Below are positions 1 to 12,485 of a DNA stretch of 64,000 bases, piece by piece. The notes beneath the pieces are model-generated. The model was not told the DNA's origin and ran no database searches. It was given only the letters and a program-made list of their open reading frames with translations. Location: assembly GCA_012845835.1 (NCBI GenBank), contig JABAKD010000027.1, positions 5,139,465-5,203,464 of the forward strand, in the 5' to 3' direction. Every line of letters starts with the position of its first letter. The first letter of the stretch is position 1. Position numbers and translations under genes: made by a program. Origin of the DNA: Undaria pinnatifida (lineage: Eukaryota; Sar; Phaeophyceae; Laminariales; Alariaceae).

Positions 1-159
1 TGTCTAAAACAGGAGGGCCCGGGATTTTTCCAGCTCTGTTATCGTCGCCACCCGCGGCAGTAGCTGCCGCCGCGGAATCATTTCTATCCTCCGCCGCGGC
101 GGAATTTTTTTTTCCGCAACACAGGTCGTTTTTTTCTAGTAACGGCACGGCCGGGGATC

Positions 160-1250
160 GATCAGGAGCTACGAGGATGACCCGGAGACCGTCGTTTTTG
201 CCCCCAACGCCGCCATAAAAGTGGGCGTCGTCATCGTCGTCGTTAAATTCGTCAAAAAGTCGAGGTGCTGTTTCTGTTTCTTGGTCAGGCGCCATTGAGG
301 ACACGGCGGGGTCAAGCTGTATGGCGCAAAAAGATATGATGCGCGCAAGCAACAAGTGAACAAAAGGGTGTAACCGTAAGAGATGGGACGAGAGTATGTC
401 GGTGCCACAGTCCGCACGCTGTTTCAAGTGATCGTTGTACTCGTCGAAAAGTCTAAGTTCAGCTTCTGTTTGTTGGCCAGGTCCCATTGAGGAGACGGCG
501 GGACCAAGCTACAAGGGGGAAAAAGGACCAGCGTCCGCGAGCATGAATCACAGGGTAGACATAATGGGATCAAGCTAAGGGGGGAAAATATATACTCGTG
601 CGCAAACAGGCGCGGGTTGTGGGGTGGCAGCTGTTTCATTCTGAGCTTGCTTTTTAGTGAGCCAGCAGGCACTGTGAGGTCGAGCAAAGGAGTACAAGAT
701 GTTGGAGCGCAAGCGTGGATCGCAGGTTGGACATGGTGGGATCAGATTTAGGGATAAATGAGATTAACACGCGCAAGCAACGCGCAAGCAACGTGCAAGC
801 GAATCGCGGGCGTGGGTTTCAAGGGAGTAATTACGTGACTCTGGGATAATCTTGAGTAAGACAGAGTCTCAAAGACGCTCAAGCCAAAGAGCACATGAGA
901 TACGCCCGCAAGCATGGAACTAATGGTGGGCACTACAGTACGGGATCAAGCTAAGGGATAAAGGAGGAAACGTGAGTCAGCGTGAATATCAACGTGTGGC
1001 TGTAAGGTCCCGAGATTATGTTGGGTGGGTGCGACAGTCCACACGTTGTTAAAGTCGTTGTTGTACTCTTCGAAGAGTCGAGTTTCTGTTGCTGCTCCTT
1101 GGTCAGGTGCCATTGAGGACGCGCCGGGACTAAGCTCAGGAGCGAAAGAGACGCCGCGTGCAAGCGTGGATCGTAGGGGTAACGTGTTGGCCTGGGACGA
1201 GTCTTGGATAATGTGGTTGCGACAGTCTAAAAATGTGTTCAAGCTGACGG
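160..1250. repeat. Degenerate ~205-bp tandem array
   Basis: Blocks near 230-320, 435-520 and 1055-1145 share the same order of motifs: a GTCGTTGTACTC-like start, TTCTGTTTCTTGGTCAGG, then CCATTGAGGACRCGGCGGG and AAGCT. Weaker copies lie near 640 and 850. The spacing is close to 205 bp or a multiple of it. Short reading frames on either strand follow the repeat and show no recognisable protein, so I read this as decayed tandem DNA. Alignment by eye only. Confidence 0.45.
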
Positions 1251-1394
1251 GAGGCATGTCCTCACGAGTTGACAGTGGTAAACCTCATGTCTCCGCGTGT
1301 ATGGTACGCTAAAATGGTCTTATCCTCCGTCGTCCTTTTTTCCAATAGATACCAGCGAGTATGGTATCATAACCGCCTTCAATATATACACCGG

Positions 1395-1510
1395 CCACTG
1401 TACATCATGCGACACACCCAAATACGATATATCTTGTGTTGTTGCAAAGGCGCCACTGTACATCATGCGACACACCCAAATACGATATATCTTGTGTTGT
1501 TGCAAAGGCG
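1395..1510. repeat. Perfect 58-bp direct duplication
   Basis: Two adjacent copies (1395-1452 and 1453-1510) of a 58-bp unit beginning CCACTGTACATCATGCG and ending GTTGCAAAGGCG. They look identical, so the duplication is recent. No coding role is seen. Confidence 0.9.
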
Positions 1511-1513
1511 CCA

Positions 1514-4500
1514 ACATTAATTTCAAGTACCCTGTCACCAAAAACGTAGTTGCAGATTTTAAAGCGTTAACGATATTGCGCACGTCGGGCTTTTTTAGTT
1601 TGTTTCTGTTGTCCTCTAGTTCCGGGGAGTATTTATGACTGATCAACATTGGAGCTCATGCTGCATGCACATTGTCGGATATTAAAATAGCAATGACAAC
1701 TGTCTTCCGAAGCTAAACTAGCTACCGGTATCCGCATCAGAACAACCCGCAGAATGATCTGCACAGCGATCCGCACAACTATCCCCAGAACGATCCGCAG
1801 AATCTAAGGTGAGGAACGATGTGATGGTGTCACAAGTTCGAAGTTGTCGCGTCGCCCCCACCTGTGTAGACATGCGTCGAGCGAGCATCCGGTTCGCCTG
1901 TTGCTTTCTTTGCTTCCTCTGCTGATGAAGAACGGCTCGCTTGGCGGCCAGACTCGTCTGGAGTGGGCAGCAAGAAGCAAGTGCATCGTTAGGTTCATCG
2001 AAACTAACGTTGGCAATGGTGAGCTAAGGAGCTAAAGCAAGGGCATCGTACGGTTCCCTGAACTTGGTGTGGGCATTGGTGAGCTCTGGCAGAGGGTCAC
2101 CCATTGTCGTTGTACCATACCTCGTCAAGACTGTTGCAACATTGTGTTCGCACCAGGTATGCAATCTGGGATCAATGAGATCTCTCTGTCGCGACCAGCC
2201 GGAGACTCGCACCCAGGGTTACTACTCCTTTGTTGATTCTCGGGAAAATCTAGACGTCGACCGCCGACCATCACACGTACGATGGAAACGTTCCAGCTGC
2301 CCGACATAGTGAACTTATTATGTGCAACGAGAGTCAGAACACCGTTCCTATATCGACCTACTCCTACAGAAGCCCCGGTAAGTAGCTTGACCGTTTGTTT
2401 TTCACCTACTCTTGCAAGAGCTCCAACTAAGAGGGATCTTAAAACAAAAATGGCTTCTTAGATGTTGTTTTCTCACCTTCATATCCAGAACTCCCTGCTG
2501 CGTGGACCTCCCACCACCTACGTCGGTGGCTGCCCCTTCCCCCGCTGAGGTCTGGCCACGTGACGGTCCCGCCATCGCTGTTTCCGGCATTATATTTGCC
2601 GCCGCTGTAAGGGACCAAAGCGAATCGTATTCGGAACGGATTGGGGGACGACTAGAAGGTGCGATGCACTCCATACGCTCAGCACACGACACCTCCCAAG
2701 AAAATGAGCACTAAAAAAAACTGGCTGATTCACGCAGAAACACGATAAATGTTGGGTGCGTAGGAGACGCATGCTACGGTAGAGGCGCACCATTGTGTTT
2801 TCGAGGCTCATAACCTATTGAGGAAACCCCACCTAAGAAAAACATCTGGAAAAGATAGGAAGTTGTTCCCAATGAACAATTCCATGGCCTATTCACATGT
2901 AGGTACCGAAAGAGTCGTCCGACGGCAGGGGAGCAGCGGAAGTTTCTGAGCTCCCAGCAGAAGCTCACTATCTCGCCCGAAACACGACTTCGAAGGCATT
3001 CGTTCGCACAATCCGACCAACACTCCTATGCGCTACCCCTAAGAAACAAATCTGAACTTGTAAAGGTGTTAGACCACCCGGTAGTTCCTCAGTTTAGGAG
3101 CTCAACCGGCCAGGTATACCTTTTTTTGGCTCAAAATGTGCAACCCTTACCGTGGGATGACTCGAAACGTGCTGCAAAGAAAAATGTTTAAATTTCGACG
3201 GTTTCGGGTCAAGGAAAGCCCCGTCATTGACGAAGGCGCCACTTCTACCGTTCTATCGTAGCACGCGTCACGATGAGGGTGGCACGTTTTTTGCTAAAGG
3301 CGTTTTGACTGACGGGGCTCTTGAAGTAGCAAACCATTCGATTCGATGTCGTTGCTCTTGGACGAGACCATTGGTTGTATACCTAGGCCAATGGGATTGA
3401 AAAAGTCGGGCCACACCTTCCTATTTTTCCAGACTCGATTATTTGGTTATTTATCTGTCTTCCTGGATGAGGCGCTTCAGAAAAGCTAGAGTGCACCCCT
3501 ACCGTAGCACGTGTCAAATTAGAGAGGGGTTATTCTGAAGGTAGTGCGTAACGCCCCCACTCTAAACTAAGAAACCCTGCCTGAACCAGCTTCCCCGTTT
3601 TTACTTGATCTTCTGTAATATTGACGTCGACACCACCATTCAAGACCCCGGAGAATCTTGTCCACCCCCCATCCCCGGGTTTCCGGCTGAATCTAGACTC
3701 TACTTTTTTTTAGGTGCAGATGCTTACGCACTCTTTTCGCCCTGGATTTAGACCTTCGACCGGTTCGTGCCTTAGCCAAGAACGGGTGTACCGGCGTGTG
3801 TTTCGTCCGTGGCAGCTTGAGATTCTGTTCAGATTGGTCGTCTGCACTTTCTGAACGGAGGTCTGCACGTCAACTTTCGGGTGCTGCAGTGCTAAGCGGC
3901 ACAAAGCCTCCGTAAATATTTAGCTTGAAACAGCCATGGAAGGGTGTCGATTGCTCGCTTCCTTGCGTTACCTAGAGGTGACGTAGTCTGTTGGTGGAGC
4001 CCCAACTTCAGAAACTACGCGCCTGCTCATGTTGTTTCTTGCGTTAGAGTATACCCTTCCGTTAGGGTAGGCTTTGCTTATATTGGCGACCAGAAGGTTC
4101 CGCTTGCCGAACTGTGACCGTGAATACGTCGTCAATACGTAAAGTTGTTGGCGACGTCCTCACACCCGGCCATCTTGGGCCATCCATCAAGATGGTTCAT
4201 CGCCAAAATAGACCTCGTGGTTGGTGCCTCTAAGGCACCGGAGGTCTAACGCGAATGCCCGTGTTTAGTTCCCAACACGCCGTTCCCAAACAGAGAGAAA
4301 CTATCGTAGATTCCGCTCATTCATATATGTATAGAAAATACGTTTATACGTCTCATACGGAAACGACAGCGGCGAAATCTGCCGTTTATTTCGGATGAAA
4401 TAATTTGGGGTTGCTGGTTCATGATCTGGTGTGATAAGAATACACCTTGTGCGGCGACGATCATTGCTTGGGGAATCGTTCAGATACGTAGGTAGGCCCA

Positions 4501-5930
4501 TGTCGAAGTTCAAGGGACGGTATGGAGTAAGCTGCGCAAGGGACGGCATGGAGCCCAGGGAAATACCATAGCATAAGCTGCGCGATCAAAGCAGTGAGTG
4601 ATAAATGACCGGCCAGCGGCCAAGCGGCAGGCCAGATTGTGTTATTTGCGGGCGAGCTATATTTTAGACTGTGGTTGGGGCCGTGCCTTCGGACCATGCT
4701 CTGTGACCAAGTTGGATGATTCAGCAAGACTTGACCCTTTAGGACTGCACCGCCGTTTTGTGGAATAAATCATTTGGAGTTAGTGTTGGATACGTTTTGT
4801 AGGGCTGGCGTACAAAAACGCACTGAGGTGACCCGTGCCTACCTTCTCCGCCGGGGATGACATCACCGGAGGAGCGCCGTTTCCTGCGCTCTCTCGCTTT
4901 CCGAAGCCGCTCCTGTAGTCCCTGTGATCACGCGGCGTGATAACCATATGCCAATGAGTATATGGGTAAAAATCTGGTAGGCTTGACATTCATTTGGACT
5001 AGAGCAATTATTGCAGAAATGTACAGACGCACAGTAGATGGAAAGAGAAGGGTCAGGCGCACTGCGGAGCACATCGGGGATAGCAATACGTCTTGGCAAC
5101 CTCCAAACACCAGTGCAGCATTGACCAACGACGTACCAGGGGAGGACTCTTGCTCAAGTACTACTGCCTGTACGTGCAGAGGACGTACGACGCATTCCAT
5201 TTATCTGTGTACCGACTGCTTCGAATTAGACTAATCCTTTGAACAACATTTTGATTATTATCACGCCCGACGGCAGTGCATGAGCACCATGTTGAAGTCG
5301 CCCATGCTCTCGTCTCACCCCACCACAATCGCAGTGGAATCGCCCTGCGCCAAATGCGATGAGACGCATTGGCGTCAACCTGTTCTTTTTTTATGGTATA
5401 TCCTGTAAGTTGACTGGTTGGTTTGCTATGTTCCGCTGTTTGAATCAAGTATGTTTGGCATGGCATTGAATATTATGGGACCAAATTTCAAAAATTTCTG
5501 ACTGCTATTCTTGCGATGTGCCTGTGGCTACCTGGTACCTGGTACTTGATACCAATAAAGTACACCGGTGGTGGTATTCGTATAGTCTGGTCTGTATCTC
5601 GATCTCGTAGTTTGTGACCGCAAAGTTTGTCCCCCTCTATATAGGATGATGAATCGGCACGGACACTGGGTGTGCTGGATGCCGATAAGCGGAAGGAAGA
5701 ACACGCACAGCCAGCCGGAGTGCGCTCGTGATCGCGTAGCTTCAACTATCGGCGAGCGAGGTGACTGATCCCGTAGCATTTTCGTGTGTTGCTGTGCTCT
5801 CACCTCTCTTGGGCTAATGATGGGAGCTTCCTCTTCGTCGTCCGCGTTAGCCTCTCTGCCTCGATCACTCATCTTTACCTACAAGACGAAGTAACAAAGT
5901 AGCTGCCGTGCTGTTGACGACGCAGGACAA
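1514..5930. other. Region without a supportable gene
   Basis: No open frame here resembles a known protein or shows exon-like composition with splice signals. A short run of GATCCGCAGAAC-like units lies at 1730-1805. A motif with the core CTACCGTAGCACG/TATCGTAGCACGCGTC recurs at about 3250, 3500, 30520 and 31250, suggesting an old dispersed repeat. Everything else is unassigned. Confidence 0.5.
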
Positions 5931-5944
5931 GAGGTTGACTGTGG

Positions 5945-5995
5945 TGTTGTTGTTATTGCTTCTGTTGTTGCTGCTGCTACTGCTGCTGCTGCTAA
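5945..5995. repeat. TGT/TGC trinucleotide microsatellite
   Basis: An imperfect TGT/TGC repeat that would read as poly-Leu on the plus strand. It shows no exon signals and lies upstream of the probable exon at 6202. Confidence 0.8.
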
Positions 5996-6201
5996 ACGGT
6001 AAAATTGAAAGATTCTACCTTGCTTGTGATTCCAGATCCCGCATACAAAACGCATTCCTCAAAAGATGGAAACCTATCCATAAAATGATTAGAATAAAAG
6101 GGTACCCGTCGGGTATACCAAAACAAGGTATACCGTTTGGTTTGACTCTTCCTGCTCTGTGATGTGTCCGTGTGTGGGTTTTGCGTTTTGATTCCCGCAC
6201 A

Positions 6202-6917
6202 GACAGCAGTATCGCGAGAACAAGGGAGGCGCCTGGGACTGCCACGGTTGGTGGCCGCCCGGGATGCAGGGAATTCGCCAGGCAGAGCACCCAGCAATCG
6301 CCAAGGCCCAGCGACTGACAGCGGAGCGCTTGGTGTCAGTTGCGCGCAACAACCAGCAGCAATGTGGTGCCGACGAGCAACAACGGCCGTTGACTGATAG
6401 CCAGAAGCAGCAGCAGCGTCATTCTGCTGCAGGAGCCGATCCCACAATTCCAACCGCCAGCATTGTACAGCAAGAACCAGGGGGGGGTGCCCCCTCCTCG
6501 TCATCCTCGAGGAGCACCTGGATGTGGGATGCAAGCACGACCCGCGCCACGGTCCGTGATCATCGTCGCAACCGAGACATGGCGTCGGCGAGGATGGGGC
6601 TGCTGCAGCAGCAGGGCGGGAGTCGGCGCGCACAAACGGCCGACATTGCAAAAAAGCACGATCCACCGAGAGGGAGGTCGCAAACATGTCGAAGTCGCAA
6701 AGCGCCGTTTCCGTACCAGCGCGCACCAACCGCATACCGGAGGGAGGTAGAGTGCATGTGGAGCGAGGGGGAGTCCTCGGAGTCGTCAGCAAGGTCTTCT
6801 GCCTCGAGCTCTGGGTCGCAGTCGCCGCCGCCGCCGCTGCCGCCGCCGCGCCTTGGAGTGGCGGCATTGGAACGGGTCAGATCATCCCCGGAGCCATGTT
6901 CGCTGGACATTGGGCAG
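6202..6917 (+). CDS. Probable internal exon, Gln/Ser/Pro-rich protein
   Basis: I do not recognise a family. A pyrimidine-rich tract ending CCCGCACAG (AG at 6200-6201) precedes an open frame starting with one leftover base and then codons for QQYRENKGGAWDCHGWWPPG. It continues through Gln-rich segments, a basic middle, an acidic Ser run (about 6750-6830) and a Pro-rich tail. A good donor follows: GGGCAG|GTGTGTG at 6917/6918. The minus strand is also open, so GC-rich composition may inflate the frame. The plus frame is preferred because it is bounded by both splice signals and has Cys/Trp content outside the low-complexity runs. The composition suggests a disordered regulatory protein. Flanking exons were not found. 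Confidence 0.45.
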
Positions 6918-7217
6918 GTGTGTGATATCACTTGGTTTGGGTACAGAACTTTTACAACGTAAAAAACGAAAAACGCCCTCTGTACGTAAATATAAGGACG
7001 TTTAAAATAGGTATTCAGAAAAAAACGTTACTTGTATTTTAGTACATAATATCTGCAGATGCCGCTCTGTCCGGGTATATAAAAACCGTTTTATATTCAT
7101 ATTAAAATAAAAACGGTCATTATGTTAAGGACTGATTGGCATAGAATAGCATGTTCTCTTTGCCACTTGACAGCATACTGGTTGCTGTATACCTGGTACT
7201 GGACAGCAGTACCTGCC
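6918..7217. other. AT-rich spacer
   Basis: AT-rich sequence with a repeated motif around TATAAAAACCG / ATAAAAACGG. No gene is seen. Confidence 0.4.
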
Positions 7218-7531
7218 GGTCGCCGCGGTTGCGTATCAGGTTGTCCTCGAGCCTGGTATAGGTCAGTTTCGTGAGTTCGAATCCGCCCGAGTGCATACTC
7301 GTATAAATTCGTGGGGACTTGTTCTTGCGCACAAATTGGCTGGCGGAAAACGCGAGAGCGTGAGTTGGCAACACTCGATGAAAAATCGACGAGCAGTGGG
7401 ATTGCTGAACCCTATGCGCGATGAAAATTAATTGAAGGAAAGAACCGGCGGGGAGAAGGGACGACACCTGTGACCACGGCTATAATAGTCCAGAAGCTGG
7501 AAAGTAGAAGTGTGCGAAAAAAAAAAAAAAA
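7218..7531 (+). mobile_element. tRNA-derived SINE, copy 1
   Basis: About 310 bp. The 5' part has an A-box-like GCGTATCAGG segment and a clear pol III B-box-like GAGTTCGAATCC at 7273-7284. The body follows (CACAAATTGG..., GACGACACCTGTGACCACGG, CCAGAAGCTGGAAAGTAGAAG), and the copy ends in a run of 15 A at about 7517-7531. The same order recurs at 9560-9863 (minus), 20902-21205 (plus) and 26281-26582 (minus). It is non-coding, and movement would depend on another element's reverse transcriptase. That is inference from the family type. Confidence 0.7.
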
Positions 7532-8180
7532 GTACCTGGTTCGAGTATCTCGAGATGGAGCAGAGGGTGGGAGGCTACCAGGCACACGTGCTTTGGAGCA
7601 GAGGGTATCACACCACCCCGTGAAACGCGCAAGACAACACCCCCCTGGGACGAAGTTTTGAGCTGGGTTTCTCGACAACGGGGAGAGTGCAAACGCCGAG
7701 CGATGTGTCTATCTGGAGACATTCGCACGAGATCTTTCAAACCGAACTGGTTTTTGTTTCTCGTACGAATCATACCGCCCTCGATTTTGGAGATAATAGA
7801 TTCCGAAATTCATTCCACAGCAGAACCTGGTGTGTTATCATGTGTGTTGCGTATAACATACAAGAACGCGGTGTCTGGTATCCGAGAAGGTAGTCGACAA
7901 CAACAGCGCATACAGCAGCCGTGGTACGAGTAGTGGTGGTGCGAGAGATCCAAGGCAAATCTCTGGGCGCTGCTCCTACAGAAGAAGTGAGAGTCTCGAA
8001 TCCAATCTTCAGTATTTAATAGTTGTAGACAGGTACCGCTAGCTACCGTAAGCCTCTTTTCTCTCTTGACTTCGATGTACGCTGTCGTCGATATATGCTG
8101 CGGTTGGCGTGGCATGACCAAAAATCACATACATACGGTACTGGTGCTTGCATGTGTACCTCTGTCTCTTAGTTTGAGAC

Positions 8181-8229
8181 CACAGAGCTGGAGGATAAAA
8201 AAAAAAAAAAAAAAAAAAAACACAGAGCT
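8181..8229 (+). repeat. Poly(A) run flanked by 9-bp direct repeat
   Basis: CACAGAGCT occurs at 8181-8189 and again at 8221-8229, on either side of TGGAGGAT followed by a run of A. This is the footprint left by a severely 5'-truncated poly(A) retroposition, or by slippage. Sequence just after it (8236-8288, CAGCACGGACACTGG...) resembles 5655-5700. Confidence 0.5.
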
Positions 8230-8660
8230 CGTCTCTCTATGAGGCATCAGCACGGACACTGGTTGTGCCGGATGTTGATGGGTGGAAATACCTTTAGTTT
8301 ATTACGAACACAAACACCGCCCGCAAGTGTTCGTACTACTGTACTTGATATGGACTACCCTTAGGCTTGGTTCTTGTTTCCGTTTGTGTACATAAGGTTG
8401 TCAAACAGAGTGCACTTGCTGGTACTCGTACCGATTACGTACGAAGCAGTACTCGTACAAACAGCACCATCCAGCACGTACAGCTGCAGTTTGATACTTC
8501 TGTGCAAACTGCTGTGCAACAGGACGTCTGGTGGTAGAACGGAATAGAATAATTGTTGCCGTACTTCTAGACTTCTGAAATGCGTACGTAACCTGTGCAC
8601 TACAACATCGTACCGGTGGTGCGTATGATATGTGTGCGTCTCGATGAACGTGAAATACTT

Positions 8661-9521
8661 GTATTAATCAGGGTAGTCCTCGGGAAAATTCCCGAGGTAA
8701 TTTTCCCGTGCTGTACGTCGGTCCCGGTACTCGGCGGAATACCGTCATATTTGGGCAAACCGTGTACCGCCGAAGGCGGTACCGTCAAAAATCGAAAAAC
8801 CGTCAACCGTTTAAAAAGTACCGTCATTTTGCAGCACCGCCATTAAAGTACCGTCAAATAAGCGAAGTACCGTTTCCCGTTCAGAAAAACCGTCATATTC
8901 AGAACCGTCAAAGATTGTAGGGTGATGGTTTTCATTGAATGTTTTCATTTTTTAGGTTTTATTGTTTTATTGTTTACAGTAGTAGTATTGTTTTATTGTC
9001 TTATTTTGGTGCTAAATGTCTAAATGTTGTTTCGCGTGAGGCTGGTGAGTTTGTCAGCTTGACGGTTCGACGATTAGTCTAGCCTCTATTCGTCCGTTCT
9101 ATATAGGTATGCAGGAACATCAGCGGGGTGGTGCCGGCATGCTTGATCGCCGCCCGGCAGGTACTGTCAAGTATTTCGTCATTCGTAATTCTGTATTTCT
9201 CAGTGGCGGAACCGCAGTATTTCAGTACCCTAAAAAAAGTACCGTCAAATTTGGCAGTACCGGGACCGGTACCGTCGTTTTGCAGTACCGCCAAAAAAGT
9301 ACCGTCAAATATCGAAAAACCGTCTACCGTCTAGAAAACACCGTCAATTTTCGATACCGCCGAAAAAGTACCGTCAAATTCGGCGATACCGTGTACCGCC
9401 AAAAGTGGTACCGTGAGAAATCGAAATACCGTCAACCGTTTGAAAAGTACCGTCATTTCGCAATACCGTCCGATCTGGTACCGTAAAAAAAAACGGTACC
9501 GAGGACTACCCTGGTATTAAT
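8661..9521. mobile_element. hAT-like non-autonomous element with 8-bp target duplication
   Basis: The element body is 8669-9513 (845 bp). It is bordered by identical 8-bp GTATTAAT at 8661-8668 and 9514-9521. Its ends are perfect 15-bp inverted repeats, CAGGGTAGTCCTCGG left and the reverse complement right. Termini starting CAGGG with 8-bp duplications are the hallmark of the hAT superfamily. The interior has no transposase. It is two blocks (about 8735-8905 and 9165-9490) of degenerate tandem ACCGTCAAA/TACCGCC units around an AT-rich centre. The open frames in it simply read the repeat. Confidence 0.85.
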
Positions 9522-9559
9522 AGTGTTTTTTTATTTATTATTATTATTACTCCGGAGTA

Positions 9560-9863
9560 TTTTTTTTCACACTCATCTACTTTCCAGCTTATGGACATGC
9601 CGTGGTCACAGGTGTCGTCCCTTCTCCCCGCCGGTTCTTGCATTCAATTTTTTTATCGCGCATAGGGTTCAGCAATCCCACTGCTCGTCGATTTTTCATC
9701 GAGTGTTGCTAACTCGCGCTCTCGCGCTTTCCTCAAGCCAATTTGTGCACAAGAAAAAGTCCCCACGAATTTATATGAGTATGCACTCCAGGGGAATTCG
9801 AACTCACGAAACTGACCTATACAAGGCTCGAGGACAACCTGATGCGCCGCCGGAACGACCGGC
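9560..9863 (-). mobile_element. tRNA-derived SINE, copy 2
   Basis: Reverse-oriented copy of the SINE at 7218. The B-box complement GGAATTCGAACTCAC lies near 9793-9806, and the 3' part (TTTCCAGCTTATGGACATGC...) is on the left. It begins 39 bp beyond the target duplication of the hAT-like element. Confidence 0.65.
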
Positions 9864-11224
9864 TTTAATACGTGTATGTTCTCACGTTAACACATAATCA
9901 AGCCCGTGGTCTCAGGACAGGCTCCAGTCACTCTGGAGCTGAGGAATACGCCAGGGGAACAACAAAAACCAAAGGTGGTACACGCGTATATCACAGCTGA
10001 CGCAATTCATGCCTCCACCAGAAACATATAAAAGTGAAATCGGGAGTCAGCCTACGATGTGCCAGGTCCACACTGGTGCAGACGTCTCACTACTCGAGCC
10101 TGGGAAAACCGACTATACCGCTTGCCACCCAAAAGCGTATATCCTCCTCCAACGGCCCAACCCCACGCGTCGAGGACCCAACTCTCACACACCCGACACC
10201 TCACCACCGCACCGCACGTGTATGGTATCAATGATTACCGGCAGATAACTCGTTTGTACAGTAGTGTGAGATGTACGGCTTGCGATAACAAGCCTTGTTT
10301 CGTTGCCGTTTTACATTTTTTCAACTCGCCCTCGTCCTTCGCCCGTCGCCCGAGCGACATGATTGGACGCTTCATATTAAATCGTACCTGGTACCAGTAA
10401 TAGATATCAACTGCTGTTAATACGAGACATGATATAGATATATTATATTATCCAACCCCGCTCGCTTTTGATCAAAACCAGGCCCCCACGTCCTTAAAAA
10501 CTCCGCCCTCCCCTCACCGGTTATTCGACTCACAGGATCCACTTGATAAGCGGATACATTTCCCTCCACAGCTGTCATAATTTGTCCCCCTCAAAAACGG
10601 GTTTTATAGTTTCCGCGCACAGACTGACTAACATCACCCTGTTGACCCTGATAGCTACACTGTAGTTGTAAGGGGAGTCGCCGACCTATGTCCTTAATGA
10701 GGACACACAACCCGTAATACGCGCGATCGGAGTATCACACACAGCTTGCAAAGATGAGTTTCGACAAAATCTTCGATCCCACAGCTGGAGTGTATTTTCA
10801 TTTTTTATAATATATCTACCAGGACCGGTATTATGCACCCGTGCCAATATTATACTAGTATCATATGTACAAGGTACCACGTATGTATGCTGCATCCGGG
10901 TTTCTTGTGTCTCATAATGGAGCCGCGGAATCTAATGGTTGGTTTGTACCTGAAGTACTTGCCTGTGACACCGAGCTGTGCTGTAGAAATGCGAGAGACG
11001 GAGGGAGACAAGCATCGCAACACCAAAACACGAAAAACACCACATCGGCGTCCAACCGTACGACACTATTTGCGCTGGTGCTGGTATTGCTGCTAGCGCT
11101 GCCGGTGGTGGTGCTGCTGCTGCTGCCGGTGGTGTTGCTACTGCTATCGATGCCTGGTTATGTGCACACTCACTGATACTACTGCGAATTTTAGGCTCAA
11201 CGCCTGTTATACTCGCATTGCTGT
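9864..11224. other. Region without a supportable gene
   Basis: No frame here carries a recognisable domain. A CTG/GGT-rich microsatellite lies at 11075-11150. A frame at 10059-10400 contains no protein signature. Confidence 0.45.
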
Positions 11225-11995
11225 AAATCTCGCGACTTCCCGCGCGATTTTCCGTGGTAGTTGCCTTGAGAGTTCCCATGAGAGCCCATGGGAAATGCCG
11301 CGAGGGATTTCCTTTCTCGAAACTTCTTTCAACTTCCCGCATGGTTTCCCGTGGTACCCACGGGAGTTCCCATGGGAGCCCACCGGATTTGCAAGTGTTC
11401 TCGTAGGAACTCACGCGGGATCCCGAGATATCCACGGGCTATTAACCTTCGGAATCTGTCACGCGCGCACGCTTTAGTTTGCAAAACAACAAATGAATTT
11501 GATATATATATATATATATTTTCGGCGAGTTGCCGCGAGTTCTCGCCGCGACATCTTGTGAGTTACGAAGGCGTGCCACCTGAGCCGCGGCGAGTTGCGA
11601 CAAGTGCACGCGGAGGTTCCCAGCTGAATTTATTGTGTTGAAGTGGCATCTCACGGGCGGCATGTCTCGGCTTCTAAGGTAGCAACTAAAAGGGAACTAA
11701 CTGGGTACGCAGGATCTCGCGGGAACTCAAGGAATCTTTCAAGCACAACTTAGAGTCAGGTGTCGGTTGTTGCGAATGTCATCTGCTAAATATCCCACGA
11801 CGGGATCCCGTGACAGCATCCCAAACATAACGCGGGGCTTCCCGCTGGAATTGGGACATTCATTATCGTGAGCTGCCGCGGCAACCCACGAGCACGCCTC
11901 GAAATGCCACGTGGAACGCCGCGGGAATACGTGGGAGGCCGCGGCAGCCACGGGATCCAATGGGAGTTCCCGCGGGATCCCGCCCAGGACCCCAA
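11225..11995. repeat. Block rich in CCCGYGGG palindromes
   Basis: Short palindromes built on TCCCGYGGGA, CCCATGGGA and GGGATCCCG recur throughout (for example near 11250, 11285, 11345, 11415, 11705, 11800, 11925 and 11965), with GGGAACTC/GAGTTCCC spacers in both orientations. It looks like a decayed foldback or tandem family. An AT dinucleotide run (about 11502-11519) and a CCGCGGCGAGTTGC-rich stretch lie inside. Confidence 0.45.
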
Positions 11996-12485
11996 TAACT
12001 TGCATCATTGCATCCGACAAACGCTTTTGTGGCTCGACGTGTGGTGACCTATTAATGGTCAGTTGGCTTTTACTCCCTCACCCAAGCACTACTTTGCCGT
12101 TAGCTCGAGGCCTAAAAGTGTGGGAAGCGATGTGGGTCATTGAACCTGAAGTCAGCATACCACTCGGGCAGGAGCTTGGTAGGTCTTCCTGGGGGCTATA
12201 TCCCACCTCTAACCCAACCTCTAACCCCACCCCTACACAGCCTACACAGCGTTACCGGTTGGTTGAATGGTGGTCCCACACGGAGAAACCCTTATCTAGC
12301 TACAGCCCCCCCTCCTACTCTACAAACCCAAACCCTACCCCTTTTACCATCCCTAACCAAAGCGCGTGCGTTCGCAAACGCTTTCTTGCCTTTACGTCGA
12401 CGCTGATGCTAAACGGCGTTTACACTGGGCTTATCGATCGTCGATGGTTGCCTTTGTGCCCGTGCTGTCTGTTGTTTTCGTGCAG

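Noticed and set aside
4962-5234. Cys-rich 90-aa frame resembling the C-terminal zinc-binding tail of some transposases
   Set aside because: Only four or five Cys with weak spacing, and no catalytic domain or terminal repeats nearby.
5992-6867. 291-aa minus frame with poly-Ala
   Set aside because: Antisense of the better supported plus exon at 6202-6917; poly-Ala comes from reading a GCC/GCT run in reverse.
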